Assembly: GCF_021155765.1 (NCBI RefSeq)
Contig: NC_060107.1
Span: 1,470,501 to 1,534,500 of the forward strand
Source: Diprion similis
Taxonomy: Eukaryota > Arthropoda > Insecta > Hymenoptera > Diprionidae
Direction: 5' to 3'
Length of the DNA: 64,000 nt
Shown: positions 52,501 to 64,000 of the stretch, one piece after another
How positions within the stretch are numbered: the stretch's first letter is position 1
How the letters are laid out: each line of letters begins with the position of its first letter
The notes under the pieces: generated by a model
Databases searched by the model: none
Told to the model about the DNA's origin: nothing
Seen by the model: only the letters and a program-made list of their open reading frames with translations
Position numbers and translations under genes: made by a program

Positions 52501-55500
52501 ACGAAGAGAAGAAGAAGGCTTTCATGGTTATACCTATTAATTCAGGGAAAGCTGACAAGTCATTTCCAGCAAATTGCATATGGAGTAAGCGGCGCGTTTG
52601 ATAGAAAGTCGGACGATGTCCTGCATGCGATCAAATGACACTGGCTTAAGCTGCGGCTGAAGATCAACTTCAGACTGTCTTAATGAACCTTTGAAGGAAT
52701 TCAACACCAGTGGTGAACCTCCAGTGATGTAGCAAACTTTCTGAGTGCGCTTTCTAAGTCAGGAACAGGATGAAGTCGAGTAGCGGGTGTACAGCCAAAG
52801 TGAAATATTTTGAAATCTTTGTAATTTTGAAATCAGATGCACATGAAATTGATGAATGATTAACCCCTCGATGCCAATATAATTTTTCCGTGGAACTTGG
52901 CGGTCGATCGAGTGCCCAATTCGAATCAAAATCCACTCAGTCTCAGCTCCGGATAATCCATGGCTGCAGGTCTGTTGTAGTGTCGGTTTTTATAGCTGCG
53001 GCAAACCGTCAGCTGACGTAGATTACTGGGTGAAAGGCTGAGCAGGTTTAGATAGCACAACTATATACCTGCACCGCATTCCTGCGTCAGTATAGGTGAA
53101 TAACGTGGCGAAGGAAGCTTTGGGAATAGAGTTGTTGTACCGTTTTTTTCCAGCTCATGAGTGAATACTTGTTGTACGCATCTTTTGAAACGCACCTGTG
53201 CCAGCTTCGGTGACTAAAGGCACATGAGATGATTCAGGGTCTTCTTCTTCTTCTTCTTCTTTCGCCACGCCTCGTCGGGCTGAAAATAAAAGGAATCGCA
53301 TTTCCCAGATGAGATCGAGAAGCACGCGCTGCGTTCCGCACCGCGGAAAACCGTTCACGACTATCCGTGTGTACACACACAAAATGCCTCAAACAAAGCG
53401 TGGCAAAACAATACGTCACGCCTGGCGAATCTCCTGCTTCTACTGCTCACTCAAGTCTACCTCGAGATTGTTCTTCGTACCATTTGGACGTGCAGAGTGA
53501 TAATGAATGTTCTATAATAGAATCAGTTGAACAGTTGGAGTTGAGACCAAACACTGTTCGATCAAATGGCTTGTTTGTGACTTTCCATTCGAGGCAACCA
53601 CAACACGAAGGTTTACTACTCCTTTTTAATAACAAGAAAAATAAATAATCCCTTTCATGCATCAATGCAGCAACTCCTGATCCCACGGTAAGATTTTGAA
53701 ACTCTGGAATCAGAGAATGGCTCAAGTAAGAGCGGATGGTGGCCTCGAGGTCAGCGTCGGTGTTGATGTTAGACTTCGCTGGAATCTGAACGGTATTCGC
53801 GTAGGTTTGTTAGACATCTTGAACTCTAGTTTGTCGGTGGCTTGACTTTGAGATTGTGAATTATTCCGGGCTGTGACATTTCTTTGAAGGTTTGTAAAGT
53901 GGTGAGTGAGTCTCAACTCTCAAGGTATCATCATTCAAGAGAGGCCAAGTAGAGCGAGAACGTATTGCAGCATGAGTTGTATGCAAGGTATACAGCCATA
54001 AGATTATCGCGTCACTACATATTCATGCAATTATCTCAGAGTTTCCGGTTTCTTTGCTCTTACCGGCGGAAATACGGCGTCGAGACAAACGCGAAATCAA
54101 TTTTATCAAGTTCAACATCGAAGGCCACTTCCTTAAGAGTGTTAACAGTCACCTAGAAAGGCGGCGCGCCTCTGATGACTAGCCCGTATTTTCCCAGGTC
54201 ATCGTTCCTCAAGCTATGATAATTACTGAATTGCTAGAAGAATCGCCAAGTTTTTTTACAATTACTGATAAGCTTACGTGGAAGGAAATTAGCCTCTAAC
54301 GCAGTGTCATTAGTGTCAGAGTAGTTAATTATGTCGAGGAATTGTTTGAGCGGATGCTTCGAGATCAGAAATGATACATAAAATCAGCACTCCTCTAGTG
54401 GAAAACAATGTAATTGAATATTTCAACGATGCTAATTTTCTCAAACTTAAACATTCTCTTTCTGTTTCCGCGGACAGGATCGGACCTGCGATGTAGCCAT
54501 CCAGCTGTACCCGTTAACGCCAAAGTTTCCTTGTCCACTGAAACCTTGGATCCTGGGACTCTCGCCGCTTACAACTGCGATGCTGGCTACGAGTTGTTCG
54601 GGTAAATTCCTTTCTAAATGGCATGAATTTTTTGCTTATTATGTATTATTCTTTTATCAACATTAACGACTCCTCGTTTATTTCAGTCAATCAACGCTGA
54701 CTTGCACCAACAGAGGAAAATGGCAAGGAGAACTACCGTTCTGTGGTGAGCGAATGATGTCGCAAGTTTTTTTTTCCCTTATTCTCAACGATTGTTTTAA
54801 TTGTTGTTAATGCAGGTGCATATTTTTTTTTTATCACGACGGGTGCCTGCAGTAAAAGAATTGCGCCGAGACGTTTCTCTTGTAATTTATAGGCATACTG
54901 TACGTATATTGAATAGTATACCATAGCACCAGCAGCAGCAGAAGCAACGACAAAGTCAGTTTCGCATCGTAACAATTCACCGTTCACTTTCTCTTTTTCC
55001 GTCGTCGTAGCTCCGAGGCATCATCGTGTATTAAATTCACAATAATTTCTATTCATTGCACGATGCGGTGCATAATAATAAAGTGTTCGCGGTATTACTT
55101 CCTCGACAATTAGTCCGCGTGTCGATGGATGACGCACGATCTAGCGGATTCATTGCAATTGATCATTTTGAGCAAGTAATGCGACGGATAAAGTTACTTT
55201 AAACCAATAAAGCTAAGGATACTAGTAACAAAGTGATTCCATTTCTCTAGGAACAAACGTGGCCTTTCGAAAGCCCGCGAACCAATCGACGACCGTTAGA
55301 GGAGGCGATGCTGCCCATGGAAATGACGGTGACGTCGGTACCGAGCACGATGGACGCAGGTGCACCGAGACACAGAAGGAGCACAGCCCCTGGTGGAGGG
55401 TGGAGCTGATGAAGGACTACGCCGTAAAGGTGGTGAGGGTCACCACCAGAGGTTGCTGTGGTGAGTCTGCCGTTGATTACATCTCGGTGACATTTTGAAA

Positions 55501-58500
55501 CTTTTTTCTAACGTTGCATAAAACACTCGTCATGGTTGCAGGCCACCAGCCTCTCAAGGACCTCGAAATCCGGGTTGGAAACAGCAGCACGGAACTACAG
55601 AGGAACCCGTTGTGCGCTTGGTTCCCCGGGACGATAGGTAAAATAGAATTTATGACGTGACATGCGAAAGATAAATAATTGATTGACTGTTATTCTTCAT
55701 CATTGGGTTGCAGAAGAGGGTGTCACCAAGACTCTAACTTGCGCGAGAGCCCTGATCGGTCAATACGTCTTCCTGCAGCTGGTCGGGGTCGAGGGAAGCC
55801 TTAGCCTGTGCGAGGTTGAGGTGTTCGCAACTGACGGTGAGAGAGAAACGACGACGACGACTTGAATACGTACTTGAAGATTTAATGAGAGGCATTTTAC
55901 GGTCCGTCAACCGGAAACTTGGCTAGCGAAGAACGGCTCCACGTTCGGTGGAGTCTCTTTGTCCCTTGTCTCCTTGACTTTGGTGGCAATGAACCTCGAC
56001 GTATACTAGAAACCAGTAGTCACGTGATTGCTCTTCCGTGTCATTTCAGAATTCTCCGTCGACAGATGCGCCAGCGCTGGAACACCCGCCGATACTGACC
56101 TTGCAGCATTCAATTCGACCTGCTATGAGTTCGTCGTTACCAAAGGAGGATCCTTTCATGATGCCAGGAACTACTGTCAGGCTCGTGGTGGTGACCTGGT
56201 GCACGGATTCATGGTGAATGCTCGATTCATCTACAGGCCATTCTTTCAAGTCACGTTCAACTTCAGTTTATCTAACGAGGATCTTCTTTCAGGGCGCCTC
56301 GTCAAAGTTCATACTAAACAACCTCGAGCGGAGGAAGAACAAGCTGAAGACTCAGTTGGTGTGGATTGGGGCTGAAAAGGAGCCGCAGATAACTGCGAGA
56401 ACGTGGCGATGGGTGGATGGTGAGTTCATCGGAGTTCTCTTCATCCCGTAACTTCTTGGAGCGTGTAATCAGTGCAATTTTCATTTAGGCGAAGTCGTGC
56501 AAAGCCCAGCCTGGGGCAAAGACCAACCGAATAACTATAACGGGGAGCAGAACTGCGTGGTCCTTGACGGCGGGAGGGCTTGGCTGTGGAACGACGTTGG
56601 GTGTAACCTGGACTATCTTCACTGGATTTGTCAGAGCAGTGAGTGTAACGAGAATAAATGCATTTATGCCCAGCTTCGTCGTTTTACGTCAGACTACAGA
56701 GTGAAGACAATCACTTTTGTATGTCAGGTTTCAGCTCCCACGATTCAATGCCAAACTTTGAAACGAATAACAATAGAATTCCTCGTGTCGTTATTCGCAA
56801 TTATTCTCATTCTCGTTGAACATCGCTTTGAGGTACCCAAGTTCGTAAATCAGTGGGTTTTATCTGAGAACGGTTTCCAGAGTTTTGCATTCCGAAAGAC
56901 AAACACGAAGTCATTTTGGCATTGAAGTTTACCTTTTCAGTAGCTCCTTGACCGAAGCGATAAACAAAAAAGCTTATTACCAAGTTGAGTTTCATGACCC
57001 CAATGCACAAAGACGTAATAACATGTAGTTGTAGTTATTACTGACGATATATGTTCGAAACTTTTTCCCATCATTAAGAACCAAGGATGTGCGGCAGTCC
57101 CGACAAGGCAGAAAACACGCAAATAACAGGAAACGAGAGATCAGTGGGATCGACCATCGAGTACGAGTGTCCCGAAGGATTTATGCTCGTTGGTTCGCGT
57201 ATCAGGACGTGTGCAGAGTCTGGATTCTGGAGCGAGATCGCACCGAATTGCAGATGTAAGCCGATCGCTTTACACATTCTGTTTACTGATTGAATAAAAA
57301 AATCTGCTAGTCAAGTGTTAACGCAAATCTGTTCAACAGTCGTGGACTGTGGTCCACTCCCAGGTCTGGACCACGGCTCTGTGACTCTTGTGAACGGCAG
57401 AACAACCCACGGAGCCTTGGCCGAGTACAGTTGCAGTGACAACTACACTTTAGTGGGCGACGTGAAACGAGAATGCGGTGACGCTGCCTTGTGGACCGGA
57501 AGTCAGCCGCAATGCATGTGTAAGCATCCAACTGTCTCCAGCATATACTTCGATACCAGAGTTCAGGAATGAAAATCCAATAAACGATGATGGTGGATTC
57601 ATTTTTCAGTCGACTGGTGCCCAGAGCCACCAAAAATCAATGGAGGACTTGTCACAGCGTCAGGAAGACGCGCTGGATCGACGGCGACTTACTCGTGTCA
57701 AAACGGATTTATCTTGTTCGGTGACAACGTAAGTACTTTCAAAGTTTCTTTTCTTCCATTTCAAGTTCCGCTGTAATCGTTATCGAATCTCCTTCACTGA
57801 CAACTTTTGTTCATCGCAATCGTGACTAGGTCCTGGAGTGCGACATGGGCGGTAAATGGTCCGGCAAAACACCTCAGTGTCGATTCGTGGACTGCGGAGC
57901 TCCCGCACAGATCGAATCGGGCACAGTGACGCTGATGAACGGTACGACGACGGTGGGCAGCCTATTGGAATACACCTGCCCTGCGGACTACTGGCTCATT
58001 GGAGAGGCGAGGCACATCTGTACTAGAGATGGTAAATGGAGTGACGAGACTCCATCTTGCGAACGTGAGTGTCTTACCTCTTTTCGTATCTTAGTAAAGA
58101 AGAAGACCATTGTCTCACGGACCACGTCTTCCATTCACTCCATAGTAATAACATGCGAGGAACCCGAAGTCCCGACTGGCAGCTACGTCGTTGGATACGA
58201 CCTGAACGTCCACAGCGTGATCGAATACAACTGCGAGACGGGTTACCTGATGCACGGAGATGCTCGTCGCACATGTGGCAAGGATGGAGATTGGACTGGA
58301 GATGTTCCTGCTTGCGAATGTGAGGAAATATATTTTTTTAGAATGAAAATGCACCTCTTTATCCATTTCTGATTATATTAATTCTCCGCAGATGTGGACT
58401 GCGGTAAAGTCCAGCCAATTCTTTACGGGGCGGTTGAATACGCCAATGGAACGACACACCTTGGAAGTGAGATTACGTACTCATGCACGCGAAACTATCG

Positions 58501-60379
58501 TCTGAATGGTGTCCCGAGGAGATACTGCCTCGATAATGGTCAGTGGAGTGATGCGACGCCAAAATGCGAGGAAGTCCGTTGTCCTGAGCCCGTTCTTGCG
58601 GAGCATGGAATTCTCTCAGTTACCGGAAACGACCGAATGTACGGAAGGACATTGGTCAGGACCGGAACCATCGAGAACTCCAACACCGGTGCTACTTCCT
58701 ACAAAATAGGCGCATTGGCCAAGTACAGATGTGAACGAGGTTATAAAGTCGTCGGGGAACCACTTTCCACATGCGAAGACAACGGACGGTGGAGCGGCGA
58801 GGTTCCCCAGTGTGTTTGTGAGTTTTCATCCAAGTTTTCGACTTTTTCATCCAAGACCCCCTCAGCTCGGCATGTCTTTGTGGTGCTGCACAATCTCGCT
58901 GCACATTTTCTCTACTCTTTTTTCCTCGCAGACGTTGACTGCGGTAAGCCTGACGAGATTCAGCATGGACGCTACACGCTAACATCGAATGCTTCGTACT
59001 ACGGAGCCGCGGCTTTGTATGAGTGTGACGGCAACTTCGAGCTGGACGGATTCGCGCGAAGACTTTGTCTCGAGAATGCTACGTGGAGTAGTGATACTCC
59101 CGTCTGTCGAGGTGAGTGATTCACATGCTGTGTGAAAGTCGTTTGAGATTCCAAACTCTCGTACCTACAACCCTCCGGAGTATCGATCTGCGTTTCTTAC
59201 AGAAATCAGATGCATGGATCCCGATCGAACTGGCGTCCTCTCAACCCAAGTGTCGACCCACAGTGTCGGCGGTGTCGCCCACTACGCATGTCCTCGAGGT
59301 TACTACATGGAGGGTAACGATACCCGAATTTGTCTGCAGAACAGTTCATGGAGTGGCAGCATCCCCGCTTGCTTCTGTAATTACTGATCTTGATATATCC
59401 GTTCACGTGAAATTCATATTCATTACTGAAGACATTTGCTCCAGAACCTAATGATCATTTTTCTTCTTCTTCAGCTGTCGACTGCAAACACCCGGGACCG
59501 ATAGACAACGGTAGAGTAATAGTCGTCAACGGGTCCACGGTCTATGGTGGAGCAGCTGAATACCACTGTCTACCGCAGTTCGAACGCGTCGGACCCTTCC
59601 TCAGGAAGTGCCTTGATACCGGACTCTGGAGTGGTCAGGAACCAACGTGCGAATGTAAGTGCTCCTTGATATTATGGGTGGTCATGGTGAATTCGTTACA
59701 TCAAATGGACCAGCGTGTTCTATTGTATAGACATTTAGAATAACAGTTGGACCATTTTAATTCCAGTGGTGACGAACGACGTTGCTGAAGCCCAGGGGGT
59801 GGGAACCAGCGTTGGCATTGGCGCCGGAGTCATTCTCTTCATCCTTTTGATACTCGGTCTGATTTATCTGAGATTGTAAGTGCTCTTCGTCTTCTCAAAT
59901 CATTGATCATTATCATCATTCATCAGTATAAGAAATGATCGACTTTATAATCGACGACTTGACGTTAGCGGTAACGATTATTTTTTCTTTTTAGACGGAA
60001 GGCAACTCCGGTAAAAAATACCGAGAATGTCCAAGCAGCGGACCGTAAAGAGGACCAAAACGCTGCTGTGATGTCGTACGCGAGCCTTAATGACGGGACG
60101 CCGAATACGGGGTACGAAAACGTCCCCGAGGAAGGACTGTATGACAGTCCTTACAGCATTGGCGGTAGCACGTACGGGTAACATTCCATATTTATCTATG
60201 TTCTATGCCTATTCCCTCCGAATATATGACTCTTCAGAACTGAACCCATCTTCTCTTCGGTTCTCTCTGGTTTCAGGTACGGCGGGAGTAACGGCGGAAG
60301 GGGGTACGATAACAGGCATTACGAGGTTGAACCGACCCCGAGGAACGGTATCACGATAAACGGGGTATCAGTGCGGTAG
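46860..60379 (+). CDS. fw: Furrowed-like receptor: Sushi, fucolectin, C-type lectin, Sushi array, TM
   Basis: There are 21 coding exons: 46860-46935, 54478-54601, 54687-54745, 55251-55460, 55542-55637, 55714-55836, 56050-56213, 56293-56419, 56489-56638, 57079-57255, 57340-57519, 57610-57728, 57830-58064, 58146-58319, 58392-58817, 58932-59111, 59203-59376, 59475-59654, 59767-59875, 59995-60177 and 60277-60379. All are in phase and give 1122 residues. Order: signal peptide (MSSLSFLVLGSLLQACNLA), Sushi 1 (about 30-86), F5/8-type fucolectin domain (88-229), C-type lectin domain (235-376, with QPN and WND motifs), ten more Sushi domains (380-991), membrane helix (about 1004-1026) and a 95-residue tail with YENV and YDSPY. 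This architecture matches Drosophila Furrowed, a selectin-like cell-surface protein involved in planar polarity and eye and bristle form. Phase (CAA G|GA TCG) ties the first exon to the rest across a 7.5-kb intron. Confidence 0.93.
48851..48880. repeat. (TAA)n microsatellite
   Basis: Ten near-perfect TAA units within the furrowed intron. Confidence 0.9.
49657..50281. mobile_element. Fold-back MITE 2, inserted in a TA repeat
   Basis: The element begins GGGTGGGTTTTTT and ends AAGAACCACCC, with TA on both sides. The two halves are reverse complements over almost their whole length, meeting near 49970. For example, ACTTCTATACACCTAAAT on the left pairs with ATTTGGGTGTATAGTAGT on the right. TATATATA lies on both flanks, so it inserted into a (TA)n run. 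No coding frame is credible. It shares the GGGTGG terminus with MITE 1 but not the interior. Confidence 0.88.
53240..53262. repeat. (CTT)n microsatellite
   Basis: About seven CTT units in the furrowed intron; the Glu run it makes on the minus strand is not coding. Confidence 0.8.
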
Positions 60380-61959
60380 GAATAACCTCCTATCCCACAT
60401 CATGACCTTAACATTTGAGATTGCATGAGCGTTGAGGAGAATCGCGTCGTTGCATAGGAAATAATTTAATCTTTCAGACTCCATAAGTAGCAGTGACTTG
60501 AATGCTGACATACTGTATCAAGTTTATTCACGGACGAAGGAATCGCTCAGAATTGATGGACTATAAATTTGTTTGCCATCCTTCGATGGAAAGTTTGCTT
60601 GTTCAAAAATACCGCGGCGTCGGTGAGAGAAATACGATTGGCTGCAGCACTCCTGATGCAAATTATTGCATGTGGCGCCATCTCGCAGATTCCTGGAAAA
60701 TTTATAACTAGAACGGTAAAGAACCTACGAAACTAATGATATAAGGATAATTCAAGCTCGTTAATGTTTCTCCTCGTATTCTAACTGAGAAAAAGAAGTT
60801 AAAATATGATAGAAACCTTTATGTTTGTATTGAGAAAGGACGAAGAGTATAAATATTGGGAGAAAATATGTTTCTCAAAATAATGCAACGACCGCAATCT
60901 TGATACAGTTTTGAAAAAATTCTGCGTTTTGTTTTTTTGATTATGATTGTTTTAAAATAATGTCGAAAAGGAGAGATTTTTCGAGGAATTGTCACCCTGC
61001 CGATCCTACGCAATTAATTTATAAAACTTCATATTGTAGCATATTATAGTATTTAAATGTGTAAATAGACGCTAACCGCATGAATGTGAGATAACTTAAA
61101 GCGTGTAGGCAAAGAACAAACGAAAAGAAAAAAAGAAAATAGAAGTTATCCCGGTGTTTTAGAGAAGATAAAGAAAACCCGATTGTATGATTTTCTGTAT
61201 ATACTTATATAATATTATACGCATATCAATATGCAAAAGCTGTAAGTGTTCATTATTTACTATAAAATATATATATTGTATGAGATTTTCAGATACGCCT
61301 GTACGTGTATAAATTATAAATACACAAATGAACACGCGATTATATTTTTCTTTCGAAACAATCGAGTGGTCACTTTTCTTTCCATCTCGATTAAAATAGA
61401 AAAAGAAATACCCATCGTACACACGTAAAACTATAGGTATGTACATACATACATACGTATGTACCAATATTTTAGAACGAAGTCCGACCTTCGCATAATC
61501 TGTTGTAACGTACAACGCTTATTGCGAAATAACAAAATTAGTTCATTCGCAGTCCATATAAGGCAACGTAATCGTGCCCCAAGAACGTTCAAACTTCCAA
61601 GTACGGTATACTCGTCGAAGATCTCTCGAAGTCTCGGTGAACGTGCGCTCGTTTTAAAAGGTTCGAAAACAGCCTGCACATTCGAAGGACTCGTTTCGAC
61701 CAGAATATTGTCTACGACAGACAGCCGCGCGTATTTCCAGATGCTGAAACAAAGACTTCGTCTGAGTCTTAAATTTCTCGGATTCTCCTCATCCAAAAAT
61801 CGGGCAATATTTAACTATTCAACTGTTTTCAACATCGAATCGATCATAAAACATACGACCCGAGGAAACGGCGCAGCGTAACGTAATTGGGACAGTATCG
61901 TTGAGTTCCTAGAGCCCCGACAGGCGGCGCCACCTTATGGGGTGTGGTGCAAACTGCGT
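60380..61959 (+). other. Furrowed 3' UTR and intergenic DNA before sqh
   Basis: No gene is established. No clear AATAAA follows the furrowed stop; ATTAAA near 61390 is a weak alternative. A plus-strand open frame at 61459-61881 has a faint likeness to the C-terminal tail of non-LTR retrotransposon polymerases, too weak to annotate. Confidence 0.4.
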
Positions 61960-61989
61960 GCAGTAAAAGTTTACTTAGGGCAGACCGAC

Positions 61990-62121
61990 TCGAGTCACGG
62001 ACAACGAGATTATCGCCGGAACACACTTCGCACACAACGGACGCTGCTGTTGCTGGAGAAACTCCGATCTCGCCGCAGTTGTAAGCAGAATTTATCCATC
62101 TTCGAGACTCGTTGAGACGCG
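61990..62121 (+). other. sqh: Probable non-coding 5' exon of sqh (start uncertain)
   Basis: A strong donor (GACGCG|GTGAGT) ends an exon at 62121. The sqh coding exon opens with an acceptor (TTTTGCAG, exon from 63488) 20 bases before the ATG, so a leader exon is needed and this is the best candidate on the right strand. Confidence 0.5.
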
Positions 62122-63487
62122 GTGAGTACGCCCCAAAATCGATTCTCGTGACACCGGATCGTCGCTGCTTTGAAAAATGTATCCGTTTCTCAGGCTTATT
62201 GCCAGCCGTTATTCAGGTATTCACAACGTTTGACAGCGTCGTGTGGAACCGCCATTGTTATTACTCGTGGAGACAGTTTTCTCGCCAACTCGTCACCGTC
62301 TTACTCACTCGTAAGAGTAAGATGTAAGTGACCAATCACTCTTTTTTTTTTTTTTTTTTTTTTTTACTTATAAGATATTTCGTTTTGGGGAATTTAAATT
62401 CCTCACCGATTCTTCGGCTGTCGTATCTTTACCATGAACCTAATCGTACCTGAGATAGGATAACAATGTCTCTGATGAGCACATTTCGTATCAGCTGCTG
62501 TGAAATTACTATACGTATATTATCTTTCCACGAAAAAATTTCAAACCGCATTCCAACGGTCGATCAATGTCCGCTGACTCTAGAATGTATTCGCACTATT
62601 TTTTTGTCCGACTATTCAGTATACGTCTATATTAAATCACTTTAAGATTGTGATATCGCGTTTTGTACTCTGAATTTGCAACCGTTTCGAACGTTGCGCG
62701 AAATAATATTTTCAATTTAATATCATTAGCACTAGTGTTTTCAATTGTTTTTTTTTTTTTTTTTATTTATACTCCTTTTCTCCCTCCCGAGAGTAATAAC
62801 CAGATAATTGCATTCTCGTGGCAGAACCCTATTCCACACGCTTCATCATCGTCGTCGTCTTTGTCTCGTTATTTTTACACCGATTATAAGCTACGTAAGA
62901 ATTTCCTGTCTGGGGGTGAAAAATTCTCCTAAAATAAACGAACGGATGAAAACGACCGTTACGGCGATAGCAGCTATACACCTACGCGTATATACACCTG
63001 TACGTGTTACGTTGTCACTGTGTGAAGAAACTTGTACTAATTATGCGCTGTATAAGCAAACGCAACGCGTTTCTCTTGCGAGGAATGAAATTAGCCAAAG
63101 TAAACAAACTTTTTAAAAATCTGACCAAAACCGCGTAAAGACGCTAAACTGTGCAGTTCCTATCGCTTTTAAAACGAGGCAAGCGACCTGAGAGACTTGG
63201 GACGCAATGAGTCAACCGCTGTAAAGAAATTCTCCGAATCTCGTTATCGTGACGTCATCCCTGTCTCTTCAATACTGCGAGCATCATAAGTATGCACACA
63301 TACAGCGTAGAATGTATATCAAGGTATACAACGCACGACCACGGCTGTTACACGCAGATTTTTTTTTATATTAAAATATAATATACGATACAGGCTGCTT
63401 CTTTACCGACCGGAATTATCCTCGTTACAGTTCTCTTATCGACTTTTACCGTACTAGTTTATTTATATCTTGATAATGCTTTTGCAG
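62122..63487 (+). other. sqh: Probable 5' UTR intron of sqh
   Basis: No coding segment is seen. Long T-runs occur at 62342-62365 and 62748-62764. The intron assignment depends on the donor at 62121. Confidence 0.45.
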
Positions 63488-63507
63488 GACGAAGAAGAAA
63501 GTCGAAA

Positions 63508-64000
63508 ATGTCTTCCCGCAAAACAGCCGGACGTCGTGCGACGACGAAGAAACGCGCTCAGCGCGCGACATCGAATGTCTTCGCCATGTTCGATCAGGCC
63601 CAAATCGCCGAGTTCAAGGAGGCCTTCAACATGATCGACCAAAATCACGATGGTTTCGTCGACAAGGAAGACCTCCACGACATGCTCGCGTCTCTAGGTA
63701 ACTCATGTTTCACAGCTTATACCACTTTGAGAGTGATAGAGAAATTGCAGGGATAAAATAATTACACGAGAAATTCTTTACAGGAAAAAATCCGACCGAC
63801 GATTACCTCGAGGGTATGATGAACGAGGCCCCAGGACCGATCAACTTCACCATGTTCCTTACGCTCTTCGGCGAACGACTTCAGGGCACCGATCCTGAGG
63901 ACGTGATCAAGAACGCATTTGGTTGCTTCGACGAGGAGAACACGGGCAACATAAACGAGGAACGTCTCAGAGAATTGCTCACAACGATGGGAGATCGGTG
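63508..64000 (+). CDS. sqh: Non-muscle myosin II regulatory light chain, 5' part
   Basis: Coding exons are 63508-63697 and 63784-63997, with the gene cut by the window edge. The N-terminus [20 protein letters not shown] is followed by TSNVF, where Thr21/Ser22 (counting Met) are the activating sites phosphorylated by Rho kinase and MLCK in this family. The first EF-hand loop (D44-D55, [12 protein letters not shown]) has canonical acidic ligands. [20 protein letters not shown] and the start of the C-terminal lobe follow. The last bases GATCG|GTG read best as a splice donor after 63997, since the family continues MGDRF. It controls actomyosin contraction, cytokinesis and cell shape. About 134 of roughly 174 residues are visible. 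Confidence 0.96.

Larger units (their letters stand above)
46936..54477 (+). other. fw: First coding intron of furrowed (7.5 kb)
   Basis: It starts GTACGT and ends ACAG. It contains fold-back MITE 2, TAA and TA microsatellites and A/T runs, with no other gene that I can support. A minus-strand segment at 47455-47520 is flanked by splice-like sites but stands alone. Confidence 0.75.

Noticed and set aside
52196..52579. 127-codon minus-strand frame in the furrowed intron
   Set aside because: It has no recognisable motif or flanking exons, and its composition fits chance.
61431..61796. 121-codon minus-strand frame between furrowed and sqh
   Set aside because: It overlaps an open frame on the other strand, lacks domain likeness and has no neighbouring exons.

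Overview
The window is nuclear DNA of an insect. Its genes are split by short introns with GT..AG junctions and encode nucleobindin, twisted gastrulation, furrowed and spaghetti squash. The AT-rich intergenic DNA, polyA/T runs and TA-flanked palindromic elements fit an insect, perhaps a hymenopteran, but the order cannot be fixed from the sequence alone.

Layout. 1-12564 is a tandem satellite of about 312-bp monomers arranged in higher-order blocks (11, then 13, then 11 monomers) and running off the left edge. It ends in a palindromic element with G/C-run ends (about 12.70-13.48 kb). 14782-16661 (+) holds the last three coding exons of a probable nuclear factor whose upstream exons are not in the window, so the satellite probably lies in one of its introns. 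16662-27170 is very AT-rich and without genes; part is probably that gene's long 3' UTR. 27961-31801 (-) is a complete nucleobindin gene. 36934-37926 (+) is a complete twisted gastrulation gene. 39462-41644 (-) is a seven-exon gene for a 393-aa protein I do not recognise. 46860-60379 (+) is a complete furrowed-like gene of 21 coding exons (1122 aa), with its signal-peptide exon separated from the rest by a 7.5-kb intron. 63508 to the right edge (+) is the start of the non-muscle myosin regulatory light chain gene (sqh).

Orientation is mixed: nuclear factor and nucleobindin converge, nucleobindin and tsg diverge, tsg and the unknown gene converge, the unknown gene and furrowed diverge, and furrowed and sqh run in tandem. 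These are independent genes, not an operon. Three act at the cell surface or in the secretory path (nucleobindin, Tsg, Furrowed) and sqh drives actomyosin contraction.

The most notable items are the higher-order satellite apparently inside a gene, two fold-back elements with the same GGGTGG ends and TA target duplications, a palindrome at the satellite border, a 118-codon overlapping upstream reading frame in the unknown gene, and the CAA-encoded repeat tail of nucleobindin. All gene models rest on reading frames, splice phase and motifs read by eye; no database was searched.
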